DNA of 64,000 bases, from contig NZ_CP012117.1 in the NCBI RefSeq assembly GCF_001678905.1, positions 62,001-126,000 on the forward strand. The letters are read 5' to 3'. Each line of letters opens with the position of its first letter. The stretch's first letter is position 1. This DNA comes from Dermabacter vaginalis. GTDB taxonomy: Bacteria > Actinomycetota > Actinomycetes > Actinomycetales > Dermabacteraceae. Positions 9,030-16,831 of the stretch are shown one piece after another. The notes under the pieces were generated by a model, which saw nothing but the letters and a program-made list of their open reading frames with translations, searched no databases and had not been told where the DNA came from. A program made the position numbers and the translations under genes.

Positions 9030-10280
9030 ATGATTTTTGATGTCCCAGAGATCGAAAGCCCGGCAGTCGTCGCTTCTGGCGCGGCCGATATCCGTACCGC
9101 CGGCGAAACGGTCGAGAAAAGAATGAAGGACACCGCGGGCGCATGGCAGCCCATCCGTGGCCAGTATGATGCGCCCGAGGCTGCTCAAGTTCATCAGGCA
9201 ATGGACACGCCCGAGCAGATGGCAGCTGAAGTGAAGGCATCCGCAGGACAAATTGCCGCCCGACTCGATGCCTACTCGGTTGAATTAGATCTGCTGCAGG
9301 CTCGCAAGGCTAAGCTTGAAATCGAAATTGCGCAGTTCGTCTCCGAAAAATTGGCCGCTACTGTTGGTCTCCCTGGAGCCAGCGCAGCGCTCGCTGCTCG
9401 CGAAGCCGAATTGCACGAGAAGTGTCGACAGCTCAGGCTGGATCGTGATCACGCCGACCAGGATTGTGCCGGCTCGATTAGCGGCATCGTAGAAAGTACC
9501 GGCGATGCCATAGGCAAGAAGTTTCTCAGGGCTATTACCCGCGGCAACGATATTGAAGGTGACGCTGGAACAGGTCTTCAGGGGCTTAAGCTCGGTACCG
9601 ATTTTTACAAGTACCGCAGCATGAGCTTTTTCTATGCCAACGGTACGATTGAAATCAAAGAGGATTGGGCGCCAAAGTACCTGAAGAGACTTGCTGGTAA
9701 AGGTAAGTTCGGTAAGGGGCTCGTCAAAGGTCTTACAGGCTGGGACGCGAGCAATGTTGTGGATCCGAAAGCCGTTCTTCCGGAAAGCAATCCGCTGAGT
9801 CCGCTGGCAAAGCCAACGACCGCCACCGGAACTCTTCAGGCGTTTGTGGCGCGCAGTACGCTCAAGCTCCAGGGTGAGTCATCGCGAGTCCCACACAAAC
9901 ACAGCCAGGCCGTCACCGACGGAAAATGGAAGAGCATCAAGGGAACCGCAAAGTTCATGTCGAAGTCCGGAAACTACATCGGCGCCGCCGCTGCCGGTGT
10001 GGATTCATGGCAGACGGACTCTCACGTAAACCCGGACATGGGTAATGTGCAAAAGGGTGCGCGTGCGGGTGCCCTCGCTACCGGCGCGGGGGTTGGCGGC
10101 TGGGCTGGTGGCAAGGCCGGCGCGGCCATGGGCGCCGCGATCGGCTCCTTCGGCGGCCCGATTGGTACCGTGGCGGGCGGTGTTGTCGGCGGCATCATCG
10201 GCGGTGTCGCTGGTGGCTCGGCAGGTAGCTGGCTAGCGAAGAAGGGCAACGAAAAATTCCTAAGCCAAGGCATCAAGTAA
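9030..10280 (+). CDS. T7SS effector-like protein with glycine-zipper C-terminus
   Basis: A 416-residue protein. Residues 1-~100 match the N-terminal domain of the three array effectors (MxxxxPEI-x-SP, W-x-x-I-x-x-Y-x-APE, then a helical stretch ending DLLQARKAKLEIEI). The middle is unrecognised. Residues ~340-405 form a long Gly/Ala-rich glycine zipper (GWAGGKAGAAMG, then GGVVGGIIGGVAGG), which suggests membrane insertion. It follows the adaptor gene by 26 bases. The combination resembles glycine-zipper LXG toxins that permeabilise membranes, such as streptococcal TelE; that functional comparison is inference. No enzymatic domain is visible. Confidence 0.7.
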   Translation: MIFDVPEIESPAVVASGAADIRTAGETVEKRMKDTAGAWQPIRGQYDAPEAAQVHQAMDTPEQMAAEVKASAGQIAARLDAYSVELDLLQARKAKLEIEIAQFVSEKLAATVGLPGASAALAAREAELHEKCRQLRLDRDHADQDCAGSISGIVESTGDAIGKKFLRAITRGNDIEGDAGTGLQGLKLGTDFYKYRSMSFFYANGTIEIKEDWAPKYLKRLAGKGKFGKGLVKGLTGWDASNVVDPKAVLPESNPLSPLAKPTTATGTLQAFVARSTLKLQGESSRVPHKHSQAVTDGKWKSIKGTAKFMSKSGNYIGAAAAGVDSWQTDSHVNPDMGNVQKGARAGALATGAGVGGWAGGKAGAAMGAAIGSFGGPIGTVAGGVVGGIIGGVAGGSAGSWLAKKGNEKFLSQGIK

Positions 10281-10352
10281 CACCCAGAAATCGCTGATGA
10301 ACAGCGGTTTTCATAGAGTGTGTGAGTGGACGAAAAGACGTTAGGAGGGGCA

Positions 10353-10868
10353 ATGCCCGGATCTGGCGAGGCAACACCCGCGGAAGTGACGACCTATACC
10401 CACCCGGACATGGTCGTCGACGTGTACGCACCGCGAGGGTGGGAGGAAGATACGTCCGGGGCTGACCGGGGACTCTTCATCTACCTTTCGGATGATGTGT
10501 GGAACGAGCAATTTCGCCCGAACATCGTGCTCATCCAGAGGGAGGCCGAGCCGGGAACCGAGTCGCTCGACAAGCTCGCGGCCACCCAGGGGGAAGTCGA
10601 GGATTCGTTCGGCGAGCAGCTCGACGAGTACCGGCTGCTGCACTTGGGCGAAGACACCGTCGGCCTTCAGGGCGTGCCCGGGCTTCAGCGGATCGCGTCG
10701 TATCAAAATCCCGACGGCATTCCGCTGACGATGTTCCAGTGGATCGCGGTGCACAATGGCACGCACGTTGACCTCACGATCACCTACCCCACCGAGCTCC
10801 TGGGCGAGCGCGCGCAGCTCATCCTCAACATGGGGCATGGCCTGCTGTGGAAGGAGTCGGCGAAATGA
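10353..10868 (+). CDS. LpqN/DUF1795-like soluble protein
   Basis: A 171-residue protein resembling the LpqN/LpqT-like fold (beta-rich, PsbP-like): YTHPDMVVDVYAPRGWEED near the start, PNIVLIQREAE, and the final THVDLTITYPTELLGE segment. It lacks a signal peptide or lipobox, so unlike LpqN itself it should stay in the cytosol. AGGAGG immediately upstream supports the ATG at 10353; a GTG nine codons upstream is the alternative. Its stop overlaps the next ATG (ATGA), which indicates translational coupling. In this locus it may be a chaperone or accessory factor for the effector, but nothing in the sequence proves it. Confidence 0.6.
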   Translation: MPGSGEATPAEVTTYTHPDMVVDVYAPRGWEEDTSGADRGLFIYLSDDVWNEQFRPNIVLIQREAEPGTESLDKLAATQGEVEDSFGEQLDEYRLLHLGEDTVGLQGVPGLQRIASYQNPDGIPLTMFQWIAVHNGTHVDLTITYPTELLGERAQLILNMGHGLLWKESAK

Positions 10869-11647
10869 CGGAGCACAACACCATGGGCAGCGAGAACACC
10901 GGGGTGGAACTCGGCTTCGAAAGCTTCATGATGCTGCTTGAGAAGGGGGTCCCGAGCGACGGATCCGAAGTCGTTGACGTCAACGACCGGGTCGTCGCGA
11001 GCGATCAACACGTTGCCGACGGCACCGAGGCCATCTGGGACACCCTTAAAAATCACCGCTACCAGCTCACGATCACCTCGATTGCCGGCAACGGCGCGGA
11101 AGACAACCGTTTCCTGTGGCTCGGCCCGAACGGGTGTGTGAGCGCCCAGACCGTACTCACGAGCGAAGTCTCCACTCCGCCGAGCTTCGTGCTGAAGTCC
11201 CACCCTCTTTCGAGCCGCTACACCGTGCTGTTCGACCTCACGGACCTCACTCCCATCGCGGAGAAGGACGTTACGTCAACCGAAGCGGTGCAGATCGAAG
11301 CGGAGGCCTGGGAGAACCTGGTCCTCGAGCCCGGTGAGGAACGCAAGCATCACAAGGCCCAGCAGGATGTGGCCGAAGCACTCGGCGCGATCTCCCAGGA
11401 TATGGCGAGCGACATCACCCAGGGCCTCTACGAGCAGGTGGTCGTGGCATCCGAGAAGCACACCGACACTGGCTCGGCACCGATCGCAACGGTGTGGGTG
11501 GCAACCCCGCACGGCTACGTATCGTTTTTCTCGGAGTCGCGAAAACTCTTCGGTAGCTCCCATTACCTCGAGCCAACCGAGGCGTGGGTGCTGTTCATGA
11601 TGGCCTCTCATCAGCTTCCGAGCGCTCAGCAGATTTCTACTTGGTGA
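10865..11647 (+). CDS. Hypothetical T7SS-locus protein
   Basis: A 260-residue soluble protein that I do not recognise. It is acidic, has no signal peptide or membrane segment, and contains mixed alpha/beta-looking stretches (YQLTITSIAGNG, RYTVLFDLTDLTP, IATVWVATPHGYVSFF). Its ATG overlaps the stop of the LpqN-like gene, so the two are coupled. EspG-type chaperones of ESX systems are of similar size, but I see no specific motif linking it to them. It lies in the same transcription unit as the glycine-zipper effector. Confidence 0.6.
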   Translation: MTEHNTMGSENTGVELGFESFMMLLEKGVPSDGSEVVDVNDRVVASDQHVADGTEAIWDTLKNHRYQLTITSIAGNGAEDNRFLWLGPNGCVSAQTVLTSEVSTPPSFVLKSHPLSSRYTVLFDLTDLTPIAEKDVTSTEAVQIEAEAWENLVLEPGEERKHHKAQQDVAEALGAISQDMASDITQGLYEQVVVASEKHTDTGSAPIATVWVATPHGYVSFFSESRKLFGSSHYLEPTEAWVLFMMASHQLPSAQQISTW

Positions 11648-11690
11648 GCTGCGGAAACTGGCGCCAACTACCTGAGAGACGTGTGCTCTC

Positions 11691-12071
11691 ATGAAAATTC
11701 TTCTGTGGGCCCTCATCTTCGTCGTGACCGCAGCGATCTTTACGTTCTACATGTTTCACGTGCGCTACCAGGAAAACGCCGAGTGGTACGACGACTACCG
11801 CGAGATCCCCAACCTGTGGATTCTGCCCTATTGCACGCCCGTGTTTAGCGTGGGTGCGCTCCAGATTATCTACGACGAGCTGGGGGTTCCGGGAGGCGCA
11901 TTCGTGGCTGAGCCGCTGCGGATCCTCGGGATCATCACCGTATTCATGATCCCCATTGGCATTCTCGGCGGCGTCGGCGTGCCGCTGCCGTGGCCGCTTG
12001 CACCGCGCTGGGTCGTGGAGCGCCGCAAGAAGGACCGCGCCGCACGAAAGCGCACCACCTCCGGCGCATAA
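11691..12071 (+). CDS. Small membrane protein, candidate immunity protein
   Basis: A 126-residue protein with an N-terminal membrane segment (LLWALIFVVTAAIFTFYMF), a second hydrophobic stretch around residues 45-60 and a third around 75-100 (ILGIITVFMIPIGILGGVGVPL). It ends in a strongly basic tail (RRKKDRAARKR). I do not recognise the family. It is the last gene of the effector locus. For membrane-permeabilising toxins the immunity protein is often a small membrane protein, so it could protect the producer; that is inference from position and topology. Confidence 0.6.
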   Translation: MKILLWALIFVVTAAIFTFYMFHVRYQENAEWYDDYREIPNLWILPYCTPVFSVGALQIIYDELGVPGGAFVAEPLRILGIITVFMIPIGILGGVGVPLPWPLAPRWVVERRKKDRAARKRTTSGA

Positions 12072-12168
12072 ATCCCTCGGGCCGGACTCCGCGCACGTAT
12101 CGCCTTGGTGTTTTGTCCACCCCTGGGCGTCGATCGGGTGGCGGCGAGGCGCCGGTAGCTGTACTGTA

Positions 12169-12187
12169 AATGAGAACAGTTACCATT
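12169..12187 (+). promoter_or_regulatory. Zur-like palindromic operator
   Basis: AATGAGAACAGTTACCATT is a 19-base interrupted palindrome (AATG-nn-AAC-n-GTT-nn-CATT). It lies 14 bases before the ATG of the anchor-M surface protein. The spacing and AATGnnAACnGTTnnCATT layout resemble Zur boxes of actinobacteria as I remember them. The ribosome binding site GGAGGGG follows at 12191. Zur repression would make the gene zinc-starvation inducible. Confidence 0.5.
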
Positions 12188-12200
12188 CGAGGAGGGGTTC

Positions 12201-14657
12201 ATGCGGATTCTCCGCTCCACCGGCGCCACGCTCGCGGCTCTCACGCTCGCCCTCGCACCCGCCTTCGCGGGGCCCGACGGCGACCGTACGGTCCAGACGA
12301 ACGCGCACATCGACGCGCCCAAGGTCTTTTGGGACAAAGACGCCAAGACATTCCAGATCAACTCCCAATCCAACGGGAAAACTCTCCCGCTGGACAAGAC
12401 CACCAACTGGGTGGGACGTGGCTACCAGGAGGACGGCACGCAAAGCTACATCTTTGACGTGACGAAGGATCCGCGCCTCGCGTTCCTCGGAAAAGAAGGC
12501 GACCACCTCTACATGGCGCCCCACAGCCCCGGTCCGGGCAACACCCCGATCTGGTCCGGTTTCGGCGCCGACACGGCAGTGCCCATCGAACAATTCCAGG
12601 ACGAGAACTTCACCATCGAGCTGACGGGCTTCAACGGCCCCGGCGAGATGAACATGTTCAACTACTCGAGCTACGGCGACCTGCCCGTCACGCGCCTGTT
12701 CTCCTCGCACGATCAGAACTCGCGCGCCGTGTGGCTCGACCCGGGCACGCACACCCACAATTTCACGACGTTCACCAAGCCCGGCCGGTACGAGCTCACC
12801 TACCAGGTGAGCGCACGCAAGTCCGACGGCACCTTCACCGCCTCGAAGCCCACAACGCTCGTGTGGCGCGTGGGCGGCACCAACCCCGCTGACGAAAAGC
12901 TCGGCGACGTCAAGACGGCCTACGACAAAGCCGCTGGAGTGACCGGCGAATCCACCCCGACCTTCACCATCGCCCCGCACACCGGCAAGAAGAAGGACGG
13001 CGACGAGAACCTCACCGACCTCACGTTCGATGCGGGCAACGCCGAAGCTGAAGGCACCGTCGTGTTCTTCATCGACGGCTACCACCTCGCCGAGGTTCCC
13101 GTGAAGGGCGGCAAGGCCACGTGGAGCGAGATGATCGGCTCAACCGACTCGACCTTCCAGGCAGTGTTTGTTCCTACGAAGGGCGCCTCGCGTTGGGTGA
13201 GCGCGCCCCTCACCTCGACCACGGGGAAGGCCGCAACCTCCACCACCGAAAGCGGTGAATTCCCTAAGGAGGCGTCGGAAAACCAGGCCACTGGATTCCC
13301 GAACGGCGAGGTCAAGCCGACCTCCCGCGACGTGAGCGTCAGCGCCAAGGTTGAAGAAAACGACAACCTCATGAAGGTCGACACGAAACCCGCGGACGAC
13401 TCCCTCGTGTACCACGTGACCGGCGGGTTCTACGAAAAGGGCTCTGATTTCCCGACGTGCGAGGTGGACGCGGTGAGCGGCCCCGGACGCCGCAGCTTCG
13501 ACGTGAGTCGCGAATACTGCAAGGGCGACCAGTACGACCTGCGCCTTGCCCTCGAACCGCTTCCGCGCGCCGCGATCGGTAACACCGAAGTCGCGGACTT
13601 CGGGCCCGTGAGCGCGAAAGGGAAGGAAATCTCGACCCAGTTCTCCGAGCACGGCGCAACGGGTACCCCGGACACACCTGAGGGTGGGCAACCGTCGGAC
13701 CCGGGCGCCGGGGATGAAGGGGCCGACGGTTCCCTCCTCAACACCCCCGTGACCATCAACAACGGGCACGTGGACCTGCGCGTTATGGACGTCGACGGGA
13801 ACTTCTCCGTCGCCCTCGGCGACGACTCGCGCCAACACGCGAAAAAATCCGTGACCCGCACGATCGACTCGGTGACGCTCGAGGTCACGAAGCTCGCAAA
13901 GGCAAAACGCGGCGGCAACATCCTTGCCGACAAGAGCTACGACGTGCTCGGCCCGAAGGGCAGCGAGCTGTACATTCTCCCGCAGGCCCAGCAGCAGGGG
14001 CGCGTGTGGCCGGGCTTCTCGAGCGAAGAACTCGATCGCGACAAATACCCCGAGGGGGCGACGATGACGCTCACCCCCGTGAGCGCCCCCGAAGGCGGTA
14101 AGTGGTTCGCGTACACCGAGAACCTCGGCACGATCCAGAAGATGTACGCCACGAGCGAGAAGGCTTCCGACATCCCGCTTCCGCCCGGCACCCACATGCA
14201 CACCGCGTGGGCCTTTACGAAGCCGGGTACGTACACGATCGACGTCACGGCGCACGCTAAGCAGGCGAGTAACGGCGAGCGCAGCGCCGAGAGCGGGGAG
14301 GCTACCGCGCAGACCCAGCGCCTCACCTTCGTTGTGGAGAAGCCGTCGCCGGGCAATGAGGGTGGCGGCGAGGCTGAGGAGCCGTCGGACCAGCAGCCGG
14401 AGAACCCCGCCGGTTCCGGTGATGCCGGTGCTGCCGATGGGACCGGAGCCGAAGGCGGTTCTGCGGGTGCCGGTGCCTCTGATGCCGGTGGCAGTGCACC
14501 CGCGGCGTCCGACGCCGGCGCATCCGATGCAGGCGGCGAGGGTGGCGTTCTGAGCGACCTCCCGCGCACCGGCGCGAGCGTGGGCCTGACCGTTGCTGCC
14601 GCGAGCGCGCTCGCGGCCGGCGGTGCAGCACTCACAAGGCGCCGCAAGAACAGCTAA
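12201..14657 (+). CDS. Sortase-anchored surface protein with choice-of-anchor M domains
   Basis: An 818-residue cell-wall protein. It has a signal peptide (residues 1-~23, ending ALAPAFAG), two anchor-M type domains (around residues 35-230 and 525-715), each ending in a characteristic H-x-H...FTKPG-x-Y segment, and a Ser/Gly/Ala/Pro-rich spacer at ~725-785. It ends with LPRTG at 787-791, a hydrophobic stretch and RRRKNS, a classic sortase signal. Such proteins in actinobacteria often accompany zinc or manganese ABC importers and are thought to help metal capture at the surface. No importer is adjacent here, but a Zur-like palindrome precedes the gene. Codon use matches its neighbours. Confidence 0.85.
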   Translation: MRILRSTGATLAALTLALAPAFAGPDGDRTVQTNAHIDAPKVFWDKDAKTFQINSQSNGKTLPLDKTTNWVGRGYQEDGTQSYIFDVTKDPRLAFLGKEGDHLYMAPHSPGPGNTPIWSGFGADTAVPIEQFQDENFTIELTGFNGPGEMNMFNYSSYGDLPVTRLFSSHDQNSRAVWLDPGTHTHNFTTFTKPGRYELTYQVSARKSDGTFTASKPTTLVWRVGGTNPADEKLGDVKTAYDKAAGVTGESTPTFTIAPHTGKKKDGDENLTDLTFDAGNAEAEGTVVFFIDGYHLAEVPVKGGKATWSEMIGSTDSTFQAVFVPTKGASRWVSAPLTSTTGKAATSTTESGEFPKEASENQATGFPNGEVKPTSRDVSVSAKVEENDNLMKVDTKPADDSLVYHVTGGFYEKGSDFPTCEVDAVSGPGRRSFDVSREYCKGDQYDLRLALEPLPRAAIGNTEVADFGPVSAKGKEISTQFSEHGATGTPDTPEGGQPSDPGAGDEGADGSLLNTPVTINNGHVDLRVMDVDGNFSVALGDDSRQHAKKSVTRTIDSVTLEVTKLAKAKRGGNILADKSYDVLGPKGSELYILPQAQQQGRVWPGFSSEELDRDKYPEGATMTLTPVSAPEGGKWFAYTENLGTIQKMYATSEKASDIPLPPGTHMHTAWAFTKPGTYTIDVTAHAKQASNGERSAESGEATAQTQRLTFVVEKPSPGNEGGGEAEEPSDQQPENPAGSGDAGAADGTGAEGGSAGAGASDAGGSAPAASDAGASDAGGEGGVLSDLPRTGASVGLTVAAASALAAGGAALTRRRKNS

Positions 14658-14677
14658 CCGCTCACAGCTACAGAAAC

Positions 14678-14687
14678 GGGCCCGCGC
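14678..14687 (+). terminator. Left arm of the anchor-M gene terminator, split by an IS element
   Basis: GGGCCCGCGC at 14678-14687 is exactly complementary to GCGCGGGCCC at 16143-16152, which is followed by TTT. Removing the insertion (14694-16132) and one copy of its CTCC target duplication rebuilds a ten-base-pair stem with a short loop and a T tract 21 bases after the stop codon. This is a rho-independent terminator interrupted in its loop. Confidence 0.8.
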
Positions 14688-14727
14688 TTCTCCTGAACTG
14701 GCCCCCGAAAGTTGGACTGGTTTAATT

Positions 14728-15537
14728 CTAGGCGGTTAGGGCTTCAAGGGTCTGATTTCGATATTGCATCGGGGTCAGGCCCTTGAGTCGTTGTTGGATG
14801 CGTTCGGTGTTGTACCACTGGATGTACTCGTCGATCGCCTGGTTGAACTTTGCGACGGTGTCGAAGACTTCTCCGTGGTACATCTCGGTTTTCAAGTGCC
14901 CGAAGAAATTCTCCATGACCGCGTTGTCGTAACAGTTGGCTTTACGCGACATCGACTGAACACCACCGTTGTCATGAATGAGGTTGCGCCAGGTCGAATG
15001 CTGGTACTGGAAACCTTGATCGGTGTGGATCATCCACCCAGGTTCAGGCGCACACGTGTTAATCGTCTTAGCTAACGAATCGGCGGTGAACGCTGTCGAC
15101 GGCGATGTAGCCACGGTGTGGGCAACGATTGAACGGTCGAACAGATCCATCACCGGTGACAGGTAGACCTTGCGGCCTGCGACCCTGAACTCGGTGACGT
15201 CGCTGGCAAAGACGGTATTGGGCTTATCTGGGGTGAACTTGCGGTCAAGCGTGTTGTCGGCAATGTGGCTGCTCGTCCCGCTGTAGGACACATATGGCCT
15301 GCGCTGGCGGACTTTCGCTCGAAGCCCCATCTCGCACATGAGTTTGTAGACGAGCTTGTGGTTGACCACCCACCCCTGGTTGCGCAGGTCAAGTAGCACT
15401 CGCCGGTAGCCGTAGCGATACTTGTTACGCTCGAAGCTTTCCCGGATCGCGTCTTTGAGCGCAGCGTGCTTATCCGGCTCGCTGAGGCGTTTCTGGTGGT
15501 AGAAGAACGTCGATCTCGGCATATCTGCCGCATCCAA
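14728..15537 (-). CDS. IS3-family transposase OrfB (integrase domain)
   Basis: The catalytic half of an IS150-type transposase, about 269 residues as an isolated frame, with the rve-type DDE core: Asp in FASDVTEF, Asp in MIHTDQGFQY and Glu in AVMENFFGHLKTE. It ends with NTERIQQRLKGLTPMQYR, as usual in this group. The N-terminal helix-turn-helix (HTH_21-like, YGYRRVLLDLRNQG) is present. It is normally made only as an OrfAB fusion by a -1 frameshift from orfA; a TTG start is possible but probably not the main route. Confidence 0.92.
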   Translation of the reverse strand: MDAADMPRSTFFYHQKRLSEPDKHAALKDAIRESFERNKYRYGYRRVLLDLRNQGWVVNHKLVYKLMCEMGLRAKVRQRRPYVSYSGTSSHIADNTLDRKFTPDKPNTVFASDVTEFRVAGRKVYLSPVMDLFDRSIVAHTVATSPSTAFTADSLAKTINTCAPEPGWMIHTDQGFQYQHSTWRNLIHDNGGVQSMSRKANCYDNAVMENFFGHLKTEMYHGEVFDTVAKFNQAIDEYIQWYNTERIQQRLKGLTPMQYRNQTLEALTA

Positions 15538-15587
15538 AAGGTATTGCAGAGGATGCTGTGACTTGAGGATGACAATCGCCTGGACTT

Positions 15588-16070
15588 TCAGGCGCGTCCC
15601 TGATTCCTCAAGTCCCGCAATTTTTTTAGATAGGCGTTTTCCGCTTCCAACCGTGCGATCTGGCGACGCAGCTTCTCTTCCTCCGAGAGCGGCTTCGGCG
15701 CGACCGAGCCTTTGGGCCTGCCCTTCGGCTTCGGCATTAGTGCCTCATCGCCACCTTTGCGCCATTTCCACGACCACGCTCTGACTAACTGCTCTGATGA
15801 CAGTCCAAATTCGCGCGCAAGATCCATCGCTGTCTCACCAGCAAGGTGGCGCTCGGCAACTTCCTTCTTGATGTCGAACGAATACTGCTGCTTAGTCGGT
15901 TTCTCCACAAGACATAGCCTGCCATGCAGCTTAAACCGACGATAGAACTTACGGACGGCGTATTTGGAGACACCAAGAGCATTCGCAGCGGCTTGAGAGC
16001 CCATGCCTTGCTCAAACAGTTCAACCAGCTGCTCGCGCTGATGCTCACTCAGCGAACTTCGTGCTCTCAA
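15588..16070 (-). CDS. IS3-family transposase OrfA (DNA-binding)
   Basis: A 160-residue protein with two helix-turn-helix segments (around residues 8-50 and 60-105) and a C-terminal leucine-zipper-like helix (EEEKLRRQIARLEAENAYLKKL), the usual OrfA design of the IS150 group. It binds the inverted repeats and joins OrfB by programmed frameshifting. The start is probably the TTG at 16070, inside the right end of the element. A run of seven A residues (minus strand; T run at 15621-15627) sits in the correct phase for a -1 slip. Confidence 0.88.
   Translation of the reverse strand: MRARSSLSEHQREQLVELFEQGMGSQAAANALGVSKYAVRKFYRRFKLHGRLCLVEKPTKQQYSFDIKKEVAERHLAGETAMDLAREFGLSSEQLVRAWSWKWRKGGDEALMPKPKGRPKGSVAPKPLSEEEKLRRQIARLEAENAYLKKLRDLRNQGRA
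15621..15627 (-). promoter_or_regulatory. Programmed -1 frameshift site of IS3-type element
   Basis: Seven consecutive A residues on the minus strand form the slippery heptamer A-AAA-AAA in the reading phase of orfA. Slipping back one base continues as KIAGLEESGTRLKVQAIV and runs into the start of orfB without a stop. This gives an OrfAB transposase fusion, as in other members of the group. Confidence 0.75.
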
Positions 16071-16142
16071 AGAAAACTACTCCCCACTAGTCGGTAACTG
16101 ATTTCTCAGTCCAACTAATGGGGAGCAGTTCACTCCAGGGAG

Positions 16143-16155
16143 GCGCGGGCCCTTT
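16143..16155 (+). terminator. Right arm and T tract of the split terminator
   Basis: GCGCGGGCCC followed by TTT pairs perfectly with 14678-14687 across the insertion sequence. With the element in place the two arms are about 1.45 kb apart, so the original terminator should be disabled. Transcription of the anchor-M gene may then run into the element or toward the convergent ABC operon. Confidence 0.75.
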
Positions 16156-16198
16156 CACATGACCAGTGACTATGGGGCCGAAGCGGGGACGTGTGCCG

Positions 16199-16822
16199 CT
16201 AGACGAGGGTTCGCTTCGTGAGGCGCAGCTGCACGTCGGCGCATTCCGCGACCCGCTTCGAGTGGGTCACGACGATCACGCACTTACCGGCTTTTGCCGC
16301 GCCCCGCAGAATCTCGATCACCGCTTCTGCCGTGTCCTCGTCGAGGTTGCCCGTCGGCTCGTCCGCGAGAATCACCGGCGCCTTCGATACGAGCGCACGC
16401 GCGATCGCCACGCGCTGCTGCTGCCCACCCGAAAGGCGAAGCACATTGCGGGTCGCCTGGTCCTTCGTGAGCCCGAGGTTCTCGAGGCTTTCGATGCCTG
16501 CCTTCTTATCCACGAGACGAAGGTTTTCGAGCGGAGTGAGGTAGTCGATCAGGTTGTAGTTCTGAAACACGAGAGAGATCTGCTCGCGGCGATGCTTCGA
16601 ATACCCCGTCTGTGCGATATCGGTTCCGTTGAACCGCACCGTGCCACCGGTGGGCGCTTCAAGGCCCGCAAGGAGGCTCAACAGAGTGGATTTTCCGGCA
16701 CCGGAGGCGCCGACAATCGCGTAGAGCTTCCCGAGCTCAAAGGTTGTCGAGACGTCCTCGAGAACCCGGCCGCGAGACTGTTCGTAGGTGTAGCTAACGT
16801 GATCAAGGTGAAGAATGCTCAT
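16199..16822 (-). CDS. ABC transporter ATP-binding protein (MacB/LolD type)
   Basis: A 207-residue ATPase subunit. Walker A is at residues 38-46 (GASGAGKST), the Q-loop in [13 protein letters not shown], the signature LSGGQQQR at 130-137, Walker B VILADE at about 150-155 and the switch His in VVTHSKR. It resembles ATPases that serve FtsX/MacB-type permeases, which power export or mechanotransmission rather than uptake. The two upstream genes encode matching permeases and the three form one operon. The transported molecule is unknown; antimicrobial peptide or lipid export are the usual roles. Confidence 0.92.
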   Translation of the reverse strand: MSILHLDHVSYTYEQSRGRVLEDVSTTFELGKLYAIVGASGAGKSTLLSLLAGLEAPTGGTVRFNGTDIAQTGYSKHRREQISLVFQNYNLIDYLTPLENLRLVDKKAGIESLENLGLTKDQATRNVLRLSGGQQQRVAIARALVSKAPVILADEPTGNLDEDTAEAVIEILRGAAKAGKCVIVVTHSKRVAECADVQLRLTKRTLV

Positions 16823-16831
16823 GATGTGCTC

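Larger units (their letters stand above)
14694..16132 (-). mobile_element. IS3-family (IS150-group) insertion sequence, complete
   Basis: The element spans 1,439 bases. Its 26-base terminal inverted repeats lie at 14694-14719 and 16107-16132, both reading TGAACTG at the outside and AGTTGGACTG at the inside with a few mismatches between. It is flanked by a four-base target duplication, CTCC, at 14690-14693 and 16133-16136. It carries orfA and orfB with a frameshift site. The insertion lies in the loop of a terminator hairpin. Both frames are open, so the copy looks recent and possibly active. Confidence 0.92.
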
